From NCBI GenBank assembly GCA_012274445.1, contig JAAROD010000081.1:806001-870000 (forward strand): a DNA stretch of 64,000 nt, read 5' to 3'. The position numbers were made by a program, and so were the translations under genes. This DNA is from Sclerotiophoma versabilis. Taxonomy: Eukaryota > Ascomycota > Dothideomycetes > Pleosporales > Didymellaceae. The notes beneath the pieces were generated by a model. It ran no database searches and was not told the origin of the DNA. It saw only the letters and a program-made list of their open reading frames with translations. Of the stretch, positions 32,711 to 43,037 are shown in pieces. Within the stretch, counting starts at the first letter, position 1; each line of letters begins with the position of its first letter.

Positions 32711-33932
32711 TCAGAGCAAAGTATGAAGGCCACCACCAGTACCTCGCACATAACTATTAACGCCGGCTGAAGCATCGCTATCAACAAACAAGGCTGCAAC
32801 GCACCCAAGTTCCTTATGATATCCAAAGCGATAGGGCTCGCTATGTAGGACAATGTAAGGTGCCTCGGCTTTGAGCACGTAATGGTCATGCTTCTTGTTG
32901 CACTTGATCCGCAACCTCGAGCCTGTCGAACGATATCGCAGAGAATGAGAGGTTTCCGCGAGCGAGCCTAAGGACGGTCTCATCAACACGCCTTTACTAG
33001 GGTGTTGCTACCAGTGGGGTTCTCTGATGCGTGTTCTACCAGGAAAGCTTGTCAACCAACTTAACACAGTATTCGCTTACACTACGTCCGACTACATCGA
33101 CATTATAAGCTCTGGTACAGACACACACCCCGCTCTGGCAATTTTTACACGCGTTAGGACCTTACTCCAACGTCGACCATGTTGCATTCTCCAAGAAGAC
33201 TTCTAGCAGCTTACTGCAACCACCAGTCGCCTCTGTTACTAAGGCATGCAGGGCTTTATACAAGCTCAACCCTGACCAGGTTTCCTCCAGTGGCAAGGCA
33301 GAGGGCAAATCGACTCTCAAGTCGTGCGCCCCAAAGTCAGTCGACCATAGTGACTTCATGAGCACATCAATCAAGCTGTTAGTAAACTTTGTAGCACACG
33401 TCTTCTCCAAATGTGAATCTTCGCCAGTAAGTTTTCATATTTGCTACTGCAGAAACACTTTTCTCCACCTCGCTATCCTGATAACTATAAGCCAGCGCAT
33501 ATCCACCAGCAGACTAAACCCTCGACTATATTCCTGAAGATCGAGGAGTCTTCTTGCACTCGGCGATGGCTCGGAGCTAGCGTATACATTGCTGCCTATA
33601 CAAATGGAGATAATCCGTGAGATTACGCGGCCTGCCACGAAGTAAATTCCGTTGGCTAGAGCAAAGATCCGCTATACAGAGATGTCCGCCGATGATGCAG
33701 TGCACAGACGTAGACTTACTCACTCGAGTTGGATCCTCAGGAGATGGTCAGCACCCATGGAAGCATCAGCATGTTGGCAGTAAAGCCCCAGCGGCTTACC
33801 TGACAGGGTGCTTAGCAACCGCCAGCCGATTAAAAAACGAAAGTAGGGCAGCTTCCACCTGTACAGCAACATAAGGATTTTACTTGAGAACATCATTACA
33901 ACATCATGTTCAGTAGCCTCTCTCAGTGACAA
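32711..33932 (-). other. Cluster of exon-like open segments, candidate gene or relic
   Basis: Four minus-strand segments look protein-like: 33801-33932 (MSLREATEHDVVMMFSSKIL), 33444-33671 (RIFALANGIYFVAGRVISR then DLQEYSRGFSLLVDMRW), 33162-33410 (NSLIDVLMKSLWSTDFGAHD) and 32711-32989 (KAEAPYIVLHSEPYRFGYHK). Splice-like signals sit between them (GTAAGC at 33799, CTGTATAG ending at 33672, ACTAACAG near 33382). The phases are not jointly consistent, however: splicing 33800 to 33671 enters a different frame from the RIFALAN one. Either exons are missing or the gene has decayed. I do not recognise the family. Confidence 0.25.
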
Positions 33933-35875
33933 GGTAAACGAACTGCAAACACTGCCTTGCCAGGTCCCTGATGCCGATTAGTCTTCGACAAAAGTCACGT
34001 TTGGGCTCGAGGATGATGTCCCTCGATGCCTCGATCAAAAGGGGAAGACCAACGCTTTTTGATGCATGCAACTTAATGGTTGGTATTATTGTGCATTACA
34101 CCAGTTATGCATGGAGGTTCTGACTGAGAGAGGCTCTTGGTTCTGCGCGTAGCACCAGATTGTTATTGCCAAGTTCTTTCTGTCACTAGGAGGCCATTGT
34201 GCTCAGAAGAGCGGTGCTCAAAAGAGGGTTGTCTCGGAGAAAGATGGGGATGCTCAAAGGCGCGAGGACTACATCCAGTCCAGCATATTTAACAGGGTGA
34301 CGTTCAAACGTTCCTTATTTTAAACTCAGCGCCCTGTAATAGGTGCTCGAGCTAGCCAAGGTGAAGAGTAGGGCTCAGCTGTACACAGTGCAGCTGTCTG
34401 GAAACCGCTCAACGCCGAACGATCAAGCCTCTCACAGATCGTCCACAGAGCTTGCAGGACCCACCGACTTTATCAACTGTAAGGTGTTGTAATTCAGAAT
34501 TTCCATCAAGCATAGCCAGCACGAACCCTAGGATGTTTGGCTTTTTGAAACGTCCAAATGCCAGGGTTCCCGTCGCCTGTCAGTGGGGAGTGGGTGCGTT
34601 CGCCCACACAATCTGACAGGCTCTATCGCAACGTCAGAACAGCCTTCTGGGCTGAACTACGAGGACGCAAAGGCCGCCCATTCTTCAACCACTCTCAACC
34701 TGACAGCATATCGAGGCGCTCCAGTGCAAAGGCCAAAGGTGCGTGAGCGGTCGTGCCGGTGTAACGATGTGGACACACAATGTTACGTACCGAGGCTAAG
34801 GTCTCGGGTCGTCGAATAAGGATCCTGGCACTCGGAAGCATGGGCGTTGCATTCTGCGTGCTCAAAAGCTTGGATCCCCAACCGTGTGCGAGGTGTGCGA
34901 GCTAAAGACAGGCTATTCGATGTTTAGATAAGCCTGTGGCGGGAGACAGAGTGGACGAAGCCTGAAGCCAACCTCGAAGCCCAGCATTGCCAAGCTCATT
35001 TTCAGACCGTAGGACACGCTGCAGCCGCTGCAATTGGAGAAGCTTTAAGGGCCAAGACGATGTCAAGAACTGGAGGGATTTTCGAGACTCCAGCCGTGAA
35101 TGATTCGGGGTGGCCGAGGGCAATGGCGCGATCAGGCTGTAGATCCCATCAAGCCGTGGGCTTCCTGTGAGCCAAAAAAACAGGAAAGCTCCAGAATCAG
35201 ACATTAATCGAACGTACTCTGGGAGTACAGGTATATGTCATGAAAGTCGGTGTTGGCCGCTTGCCATGAAGCTGCCCCGCTCAGGACATGTTTCCAGGTT
35301 AGCGGGCTAATATCTCGAACCAGACCCTGCAACACCACGCTGCTATCTTGTCATCCTTGCCTAAAGCGTACCGCTACGCACATGGCAAGAGGCGACGTTC
35401 ACAGCTGGATGACGAGAGCACCACCATTCCAGAAAGTTGAACGATGACCTAGTCTGGACAATGTAATTGTGATCAGCAGATTGCGATGCATGTTGGAACT
35501 CGCAATGCGCAATCGAAATCAAAATCTGACGCTACACCTGGTGCCGGGAAACGGCATGCAGGACCAGGTAAGTTCTAGGCTGACGCTAGGGTGGTCCACA
35601 TTCTACTGTCCACAGCGGTTTCGCGGAGGCTCATGCGACCGTCGACCTTCACCTCCAAGGCTGAGTTCGCGCTAGCGCTACTGAGTATTTTATCAAGCTG
35701 CCACGCTCCTCTTTTCTCTCTGCTCACGTTCACGTTACACCAACCGCGAACAGCCTCACGTACTGCCCACTTACCCATATTAGTGGTACATGGAATTCGC
35801 GGTGCAATATTTCTGTCTTCTACTTAAGGACCTTTGCTGAGACTTGCGGACCAACAATCCCGAGCTTCTCCCACA
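33933..35875. other. Gene-poor region and permease promoter
   Basis: Only short open frames without domains occur. The last 300 bases should contain the amino-acid permease promoter. No repeat family was seen. Confidence 0.4.
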
Positions 35876-37936
35876 ATGGCCTCCAGCGGCATCGATTACC
35901 TCCCAAATGGGCCCGGCGATAAGAATGGAAAGGGCGTGTCTGTTGATGAAGAGAAGAATTTCGAGCACCGGCGCAGCGACTCTGTGGGCTCCGTTAGAGT
36001 AGTTCACGATAATACCCATCGAAAGCTCAAGAGTCGACACATTCAGCTTATTGGTATTGGTGGTACCATTGGAACTGCTCTTTATGTTCAGATAGGTCGA
36101 GGCTTAATGAATGGCGGCCCTGCGTCGCTGTTCATTGCTTTCTCGTTATGTGAGTCGCACGCAGGTGCACATTGCTCAAAGTACGACAGCTGACAGCAAC
36201 ATTCTAGGGTGTACTGTGATCCTAGCGGTCACTGTCAGTGAGACTCCCCATTTTCGGTTTTCCTTATGCAACACTTCCCATCGCGACAATACCAAAACAT
36301 CCCCCATTCGCCAAAAGCACCACATTCCACATATGTCCCAATGCGGAAGCCGAACTAACCTAAACTTCAGGTATCGCCGAAATGGTCACTTACCTCCCAA
36401 TATCTTCACCATTTATTCGATTTGCTGGTCGCTTCGTTGATGATGCTTTCGGTGTTGCTGCTGGCTGGAACTTCTTCGTTTTCGAAGCTGCGCTTGTGCC
36501 GTTCGAAATCGTCGCTTGCAATGTCATTATCCATTTCTGGAGTGACGTTGTGCCTGTCGGCGCAATCATTGCGATTGTAATTGTCCTCTATGGGTATGTC
36601 AACCTTATTGCGGCTCAAAGCCCACTTGAAAGTGAGATTAATGTGGCGACAGCTTGATCAACCTGATGGCCGTGAAATGGTACGGTGAAACTGAATTCTG
36701 GGCTGCCGTCGGCAAGGTTCTACTCATTATCGGCCTCCTCATCTTCACGTTCATTTCTATGCTTGGCGGAAACCCTGAGAAAGATCGATATGGCTTTAGG
36801 TACTGGAAGAATCCCGGATCTTTCGCCCCGCTGTACTACGGCGGCGACTTGGGGCGCTTCCTTGGATTTCTGCAGTGCTTGATCCAAGCCTCGTTTACCA
36901 TTGCTGGTCCTGATTACGTTTCAATGGCTGCTGGAGAGACTGAAAACCCCCGCAAGGTCATGCCTCGCGCCTACAACGCTGTCTTCTACCGCCTCACAAC
37001 TTTCTTCGTTCTCGGCTCCCTGGCGGTTGGTATCAACGTCCCATACAATGACCCTGAGTTGAAGGCTGCGTTTGCTGATGGCAAACCGGGTATGTTACGT
37101 CCTTGCTCAATCCTACAAACAATATGGAACTGCTATAGATCAAGTGTCACAACAACTAACATCGTTTCTAGGTGCTGCAGCGAGTCCATATGTCGTCGCC
37201 ATGAACAGGCTCAGGATCGAAGTCCTTCCCCACATCGTCAATGCCGGTGTCCTCGCTTCTGCTTTCTCCGCCGGCAACTCATACGTCTACTGCGCATCTC
37301 GCTCACTCTTCGGCCTCGCACTCGAAGGAAAAGCACCTAAGGTCCTGACCAAGTGCACCAAACAGGGTGTTCCCTATCTCTGCGTTGGCGTTGTGCTTGT
37401 CATTTCCCTTCTGTCGTTCTTGCAGTTGGGCGAGAACTCTGCGGTTGTCCTCAGCTGGTTCGTCAGCTTGGTGACTGCCTCCCAGCTGATCAACTTCTCC
37501 GTTATGTGTTACACTTTCTTGTGCTTCTACAAGGCGTGCAAAGCGCAGGGGCTGGATCGGAATAGTCTGCCATACAAGGGTATTCTGCAGCCATATGCTG
37601 CATACTATGCCCTGACTGCAACGTTCATCATGACATTTGTCGGTGGTTACACGGTGTTTCTGCCGGGTTATTGGGATGTTCCAAACTTCCTTTTCAGGTA
37701 AGTATCCACTACGATCATATTCAAACCTATACTAACGAGCCTCCAGCTACATGATGGTGTTCCTGTTTCCCATCATCTTTCTCGGTTGGAAGTTTATCAA
37801 GAAGACCAAGACAGTTAAAGCGCATGAGGCTGATCTTGTCACCGATCTGGCCGAGATTGAGGAGTATACCCGCAATTTCGTGCCAACACCTGAGACCAAC
37901 TGGTTCAACAGGGCGTTGGACAAGCTGTTCGGTTAG
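35876..37936 (+). CDS. Amino-acid permease (YAT/APC family), six exons
   Basis: This is a proton-coupled amino-acid uptake protein of the plasma membrane. Exons: 35876-36149, 36208-36237, 36371-36593, 36653-37089, 37172-37697 and 37747-37936. Introns are 58, 133, 59, 82 and 49 nt, all GT-AG. The 559-residue product begins MASSGIDYLPNGPGDKNGKG. The family signature in TM1 follows a cytoplasmic tail: HRKLKSRHIQLIGIGGTIGT. TM2-3 are rebuilt across the tiny 30-nt exon 2 (FSLWCTVILAVTVSIAEMV), followed by TYLPISSPFIRFAGRFVDDA, GWNFFVFEAALVPFE and SFTIAGPDYVSMAAGETENP. About 12 membrane spans are expected and the C-terminus is charged. Substrate specificity (general, or acidic/neutral) cannot be told from sequence here. 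Confidence 0.92.
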
Positions 37937-38216
37937 CGCTCCAGCATTCACTCTTCGAGAAGCGACAACGGGAAGGATTTCCAGGTTTTCTGCTGCCCAT
38001 TGCTATACATTGCTACCTTCCAGATCGCTCCTCATACCCGCTGGGCACGATAGAATGCGTTTACTCCGTCTTTAGAGATACCCATACATACAATGGAAGA
38101 CATACACAAGGGGCGTATATGAACCATCGAACTTTTGCATTAGTGAATACGTAGATACAATGCCACAGACAAGCACATCCAGGGTATTATCACCGAAACT
38201 CCAATACCCATACAAA

Positions 38217-39431
38217 TTAAAATAGGAATGTAGGAATGTCGTCAAGTTGGATAGTCCCCTTTTCTTTACTATCGCTTTCTTTCATCCTCTCGGCCTTTCT
38301 CTTCGCAATCTGATCAGCGACCTCCTTACTGACACCACTGCCGTTATTTGGGGCTCCCCAGTCATCGAGAAGATATAAAGATCGCCGAGACTTAGCAGTT
38401 TTCGTGGTCATTGTTTGTGGTGTTTGAGATGAGGAGCGATTAGAAGATATCGACTGCGGGCGTGGCTTATCGCGGGAGCCAGTAGTTGACAGTCTTCCTG
38501 TGTCGAATGTTGGCGGTGTATACTCGTCAAGCATGTCGAGCGGCGTCAATCTGGAAGGCCTGGCGTGTGATCTTGTGGGCGCTGTCGTTACTGGGAGAGC
38601 AGGCTTGGCGAACGAAGATGTTGCTGGTTTGAAGACGGGTGGTGGAACAGGGTTTGCTTTTGAGACCACTGTCGGTGCAGGTGCTACGACCTTGGCCTTC
38701 GACGGACGCGGTGCGTCCAGGTCGTCGCTATCTGTGTCTTGTAATCCGCTGGTGGTTGGTCGAGGCGATACTGTTGTTGATAAAGTCTTGCTTGATTTGG
38801 GGCGACCTGAAGCTATATAGTCCTTATTCGAGTCTCCTTGTGAAGCAAACACGTCTCGAATGGCCTTCTTTTGTTTGTTGTCTCTCACTTTTGCCCTCTC
38901 TTTCATTACTCCGTCGACTGAGCGCTTTGCACCCGTGACAACGGGTCTTGCTATTGCAGCTTCTTTCTTTTTCGCCTCAATATTCTCTTTCAGTCGGTCA
39001 TATTCTGCGATATGCAAGTGCCGTGTAAACAGCTTTGCGGTCTCGAGGAACTCATCTTCAACCATCATCCATTCATCATCTCGAAGATCGAACTTTGACA
39101 CGCCTTTGCGCATGTGTTCAGAGTGTGGAAGTGCATAGTCTGATAGAGGTGGTGGTGAAGACGATGCCGCTCGCTCCTTTGGATCCACGTTCTTCGCTCT
39201 TTTGGTGCGCGGTGTCGATATCTCGGCGGGAAGCTCAGGTAACGGATTGTCCGAATCTGAGGTGGCTTTTGCTTTGCCTTTGCCGCTACGAGTTAGAACT
39301 GTACCGTCAAAAAACTCGTCATCGATATCATCTGGTATTTCGGTTGTCTTAGGTGGGTGGGTAGATGATTTTATTGTTTGCGTGCGACTTCCGCCGCCAC
39401 CATTGCTCTTCCAGGGCAGCTGTCGCGGCAT
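38217..39431 (-). CDS. Uncharacterised basic Ser/Pro-rich protein, likely nuclear
   Basis: This single-exon protein has 404 residues starting MPRQLPWKSNGGGGSRTQ. The first ATG in frame is 39431; the frame extends upstream only without an ATG. Mostly disordered, it has one ordered-looking core, about residues 112-165: KFDLRDDEWMMVEDEFLETA, KLFTRHLHIAEYDRLKENIE, then a Lys-rich helix ending KRSVDGVMKERAKVRDNKQK. The C-terminus has a second short conserved-looking piece (RSLYLLDDWGAPNNGSG and ADQIAKRKAERMKESDSKEK). Basic clusters (TPRTKRAKNVDPK, KGKAKAT) suggest nuclear location. I do not recognise the family. It is head-to-head with the kinase gene across 602 bp. Confidence 0.72.
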   Translation of the reverse strand: MPRQLPWKSNGGGGSRTQTIKSSTHPPKTTEIPDDIDDEFFDGTVLTRSGKGKAKATSDSDNPLPELPAEISTPRTKRAKNVDPKERAASSSPPPLSDYALPHSEHMRKGVSKFDLRDDEWMMVEDEFLETAKLFTRHLHIAEYDRLKENIEAKKKEAAIARPVVTGAKRSVDGVMKERAKVRDNKQKKAIRDVFASQGDSNKDYIASGRPKSSKTLSTTVSPRPTTSGLQDTDSDDLDAPRPSKAKVVAPAPTVVSKANPVPPPVFKPATSSFAKPALPVTTAPTRSHARPSRLTPLDMLDEYTPPTFDTGRLSTTGSRDKPRPQSISSNRSSSQTPQTMTTKTAKSRRSLYLLDDWGAPNNGSGVSKEVADQIAKRKAERMKESDSKEKGTIQLDDIPTFLF

Positions 39432-40033
39432 TGTCCTGGCCTGCGACGACACGCCTGAGCGAACACTTCAGTAGACCGAAAAGTTGAGGCCCGCTTCGCC
39501 CGAGCATGTTCCAATATCAGCGTTGTAGGCCGCGCATTTTGACGTTCGTCTTGCCCCGTCGCGTAGTTGCTGTTTCTGGACGCGTCACGCACGTGCACAC
39601 GAGGGTGAATGGAGCGACTTGCCCCACTTCTGCCTAGCCTCTTTTCCAAACCACGTCACTCCAGATGAACATTGCTGTGCGCCCTTGGCGCATCTCGAAT
39701 ACCGAAAGAGCCACGTTCCTCTTCCATTGTATTCTGAGACGTTCCAAATTCATGAGTCTCTAAGGACCTTGAAGGGCCCTTCACAGATGGAGGTCCCTTC
39801 CCCATCTGGTCGCCGACAACGAGCAGGTTCTCACTCTGTTGCTGCAGCTATATCAACACCAACGACGAGCAATACTTCCAACCAGACCGCGTAGCCACGT
39901 TCAACCGCACTCAACCGCAAGGGACTATACTACCTGAATCTATCGAGCGTCAATTGAAACGGCGCAGGTTGTAAGCAACCCTGATCGAGTGCACCTTCCG
40001 CACACGTTCAACGACTTCCTTTCACACATCATC
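39432..40033. promoter_or_regulatory. Divergent promoter, 404-aa protein (-) / kinase (+)
   Basis: 602 bp separate opposite start codons. The frame 39619-39894 is open but featureless. No TATA box was seen. Confidence 0.4.
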
Positions 40034-42079
40034 ATGTCCATGTTTCGTAGACCCGGAGACTCGTCGTCATCATCAGAGGCGTCCTATGATCAAACCGAAG
40101 ATGAAGAGCCAAGACTGCATCAATCGGATAGCATGATGACTCGCCTCAACACCTTGGATTCAAGTACATCTGAAATACCCATCAATGCTCAACGCCCATC
40201 TCTGGCAGATATGCGGGGTTTTTCGACGCAAGACATTCAAGCTTTAGGGTTTCACGCGATGCTTGAGCAAAATGCAATTACTGCAGCGGCAGCAAGATTG
40301 GATGTGGATCCTACCGACCAAGAGGCACAGAGACAAGGTCGAGAAGCATACCAACGGATGGCCCGCCAATTACCGAACGGCATTGACGACAAATATGCTG
40401 GTGATGAGTTTCGTACCCTTCGCGCGACAATGCAAGATGGTATCAACCAGACCACAACCGCACATTTGCAAACGATTGCAGCAGCACCTGATACCCAAAC
40501 TTTGATCATGCAACATAGAAATGGCAATGCTGTGCCCATGACACAGGCACCACTTGCTGGAGTGAAGGCGCTATCAGGTCTGTCTGCACCAGCCGGCCCA
40601 TGGCTGCGCGGATATCCTGACCTGCAGAACGATCGCTATGCGCGGGACTTCTCCGAGCTTGAAATCGTTGGCAAAGGTGGATATGGCAAAGTCTTCAAAG
40701 TCAAACACAAGCTTGATGGCTCTTTCTATGCAGTCAAACGAATTGCAGTGCCACCTGCCAGGCTAGCAAAGGTCCAGCAACATGGTCCTGAAGCATTGAA
40801 TAGTATTTTAGAAGAGGTACGGTCCTTGGCTAGATTCGACCATGCAAACATTGTCCGTTATCACAATGCCTGGTTGGAGTTTACAACAGCACCCACGGAT
40901 GCGCTGTCCGCACCAACGACCTTTCTGCTGAACAATCGTCTTCTCGAAGACCCTGCGAACTTCTCGTCTAGTCCCCCTGATGTTCGCCATTTGCAGGCAG
41001 AGTTCGAGGATATTCAGTTTGAAGCGCCTTCTGCTGGCTCCGGCGCAGACATCCTCTTCGAAGCAAGTAACACTGGCGAAGCGGAAGACTCAAGGAATAA
41101 CGGGAACTATCTCTCTTTAAAAGAGAGATTAAGTGTCAGACGAAGAAACCGACGTACCAGCCAGGCTAGTCAGGCTACTATTGCCACTATTTCGTCGACA
41201 AGGTCTCGCATGAGTGCCGTAGAGGATGTATCCGAAGGCTCTGACGATGAAGAGATTGAAATGATTCAGCGCTGCCATATGCCCTCTTCGCAGGATCCAA
41301 CCACCGACCTGTCTGACAGCATGATTTCACACAGTGACATGCCGGCAGGGTCTCTTGTCAACACCCGCCCTACAGGCCCAGTCTTGACCTTGAACGTACA
41401 AATGTCACTCTACGAATCCAACCTTGCGGCCTTCCTTTCGCCAGAACGGACTTCGTTCGCCAGCAAACCGGGCCTCACGCACTGCTTTCACACTTGCGTA
41501 TCATTGGAGCTTCTGAGCAACATCCTTTCCGGCGTCGAATACTTACACAGCCAAGGTGTTGTTCACCGAGATCTCAAGCCAGCCAACATCTTCCTCGCGC
41601 TCACAACAGGGCGCCGGCCACCCTATGGATCCGTCGACCTTTCAACATGCAAGCCGTGTCCTGATCGGGAATGTGTGTATATCGTACCCCGTATCGGGGA
41701 CTTTGGGCTCGTGACTGCACTTGATGACAAGTACACAACGGGAGAGACTCAGATAGACGCGAAACCTGTGGGCACAGAGTTCTATCGTCCGGACACGCAT
41801 ACGCGTAACAGTGACAAGCTTGACGTATTTGCGCTGGGCGTTATTGCGATGGAGATGCTGTGCAAGTTTGGTACGAGGATGGAACGGCACGATACTCTGT
41901 CTCGCCTGAAGAAGGGTGATTTGCCGGATGATTTCGCAGAGACGGTGGGACCGCATGGAGACAAGGTGCAGCAGCTCATTGGAGCTATGGTGTTGGCGGA
42001 CGAGCAGCAGCGTATGGGCTGTGACGAGGCGAGGAGCGAGCTTGCATCGCTCATTGAAGCTTTGAACAAGCAAGCATGA
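40034..42079 (+). CDS. eIF2-alpha-kinase-like Ser/Thr protein kinase
   Basis: This single-exon, 681-residue product starts at ATG 40034; upstream in-frame codons lack an ATG. A disordered acidic/Ser N-terminus precedes the kinase domain (about 205-675). Motifs: GKGGYGKVF (213-221), K235 in YAVKRI, HRDLKPANIF (511-520, catalytic D513) and D556-F-G. A long insert (about 280-455, acidic and Ser-rich) splits the N-lobe from LNVQMSLYESNLAAFL. That split-domain layout, with HANIVRYHNAWLE before the insert, is characteristic of eIF2-alpha kinases (GCN2/HRI/PEK), which phosphorylate eIF2-alpha Ser51 under stress. The P+1/APE segment is unusual: GTEFYRPD (580-587) rather than the common GT..Y..PE. No GCN2-type RWD or HisRS domain is present, so HRI-like is the best guess. 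Confidence 0.8.
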   Translation: MSMFRRPGDSSSSSEASYDQTEDEEPRLHQSDSMMTRLNTLDSSTSEIPINAQRPSLADMRGFSTQDIQALGFHAMLEQNAITAAAARLDVDPTDQEAQRQGREAYQRMARQLPNGIDDKYAGDEFRTLRATMQDGINQTTTAHLQTIAAAPDTQTLIMQHRNGNAVPMTQAPLAGVKALSGLSAPAGPWLRGYPDLQNDRYARDFSELEIVGKGGYGKVFKVKHKLDGSFYAVKRIAVPPARLAKVQQHGPEALNSILEEVRSLARFDHANIVRYHNAWLEFTTAPTDALSAPTTFLLNNRLLEDPANFSSSPPDVRHLQAEFEDIQFEAPSAGSGADILFEASNTGEAEDSRNNGNYLSLKERLSVRRRNRRTSQASQATIATISSTRSRMSAVEDVSEGSDDEEIEMIQRCHMPSSQDPTTDLSDSMISHSDMPAGSLVNTRPTGPVLTLNVQMSLYESNLAAFLSPERTSFASKPGLTHCFHTCVSLELLSNILSGVEYLHSQGVVHRDLKPANIFLALTTGRRPPYGSVDLSTCKPCPDRECVYIVPRIGDFGLVTALDDKYTTGETQIDAKPVGTEFYRPDTHTRNSDKLDVFALGVIAMEMLCKFGTRMERHDTLSRLKKGDLPDDFAETVGPHGDKVQQLIGAMVLADEQQRMGCDEARSELASLIEALNKQA

Positions 42080-42225
42080 AGCGGATTGAACACTGCGGTT
42101 ACACAAAGACACGTGATCAAGGAAGAAGCACGGCACACGAGAGCGCGTGATAGAAATATACCCAAAGCGATAGAATAAGCATTTCGAACTGGCGCGCGAG
42201 CGTACTGTACGTACCACTTCAAACA

Positions 42226-42263
42226 CATCCATCCATCCATCCGCTCCCTCCCCTCCCCTCCAC
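42226..42263. repeat. CATC microsatellite plus CCCTC run
   Basis: Four CATC units (42226-42241) are followed by a CTCCC-type pyrimidine run to 42262. Confidence 0.8.
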
Positions 42264-42298
42264 TCTTGATCCAAACATAGTTCGAGCATCCGTCACCT

Positions 42299-42401
42299 AA
42301 GGATGTAGGACATTTACAAGGATGTACAATAGTAACCTTTCAAGGACATAGAATAGCAACCTTCCAAGGATGTAGAATATCCCCCACCCAAGGACAGTAC
42401 G
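42299..42401. repeat. Degenerate about 24-nt tandem repeat (AAGGATGTA...)
   Basis: Units starting AAGGATGTAG/AAGGACATAG begin at 42299, 42318, 42342, 42366 and 42390. Three successive units are exactly 24 nt and share AAGGA..TA.AATA...CC. Confidence 0.75.
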
Positions 42402-42609
42402 CAAGATATTCACCTGCATCAGCCCGTTCCCGACCCAGATCTCACTCGACTAGAAACGAGCTTCGCTTCCAGAGCGGACAGGGTAGAACCAACCCCCCTT
42501 ATTTCCTGGGGCGGGCTTCGCGTCTTGCAACCGCATCTGAACTACACTCTGTGTGTTTGCTGGAGAAGTGCAAAGTCGGTTGCCTGGTTTCCAAGGGTCT
42601 GGGCTTGAT

Positions 42610-42650
42610 TACTGGAAGTACTCTACTGGAAGTACTTTACTGGAAGTACC
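42610..42650. repeat. Three tandem TACTGGAAGTAC units
   Basis: TACTGGAAGTAC occurs three times with 2-4 nt between copies. The unit is partly palindromic (GTAC at its end). Confidence 0.8.
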
Positions 42651-43037
42651 TGCGGTGACTGCTCTTCTGTAGTGCTGACTGGAGTAACTGCCTACCTTTC
42701 AGGCTCGCGGCGAGGTCCACTCGTGTGGAGAGGGTGAGGCCATGGTCGATCCAGAAGCGGTGGTATCGTGCGAACGAGATGGTTTGTGTGGAGTGGCCGC
42801 GCAGTGTGTAACGCAGAGCAGTCCAAGTGTCGAGAACTCATAGCGAAGCATGACAAGAACAAAGAAACTGGTACACTTCCGACGTGAAAGGATAGAATGC
42901 AGATTGGAATGCAAAGTACGTGGTCGCCTATACCCATATATACAAGGCGCGCAGATGCCAAACAAGTCTCCCAACGCCGTAAGCAAATGCAGGCCATAAC
43001 AAAGCAGAACATGCCAGAGTACTCCAACCAATCGCAC

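Larger units (their letters stand above)
42080..43037. other. Convergent 3' intergenic region with several tandem repeats
   Basis: It lies between the ends of the kinase (+) and MCH1 (-) genes. It contains the simple repeats listed separately and no recognised gene. Confidence 0.5.

Noticed and set aside
41642..42289. 215-codon frame opposite the kinase 3' end
   Set aside because: Antisense of a clear kinase domain; no domain of its own.
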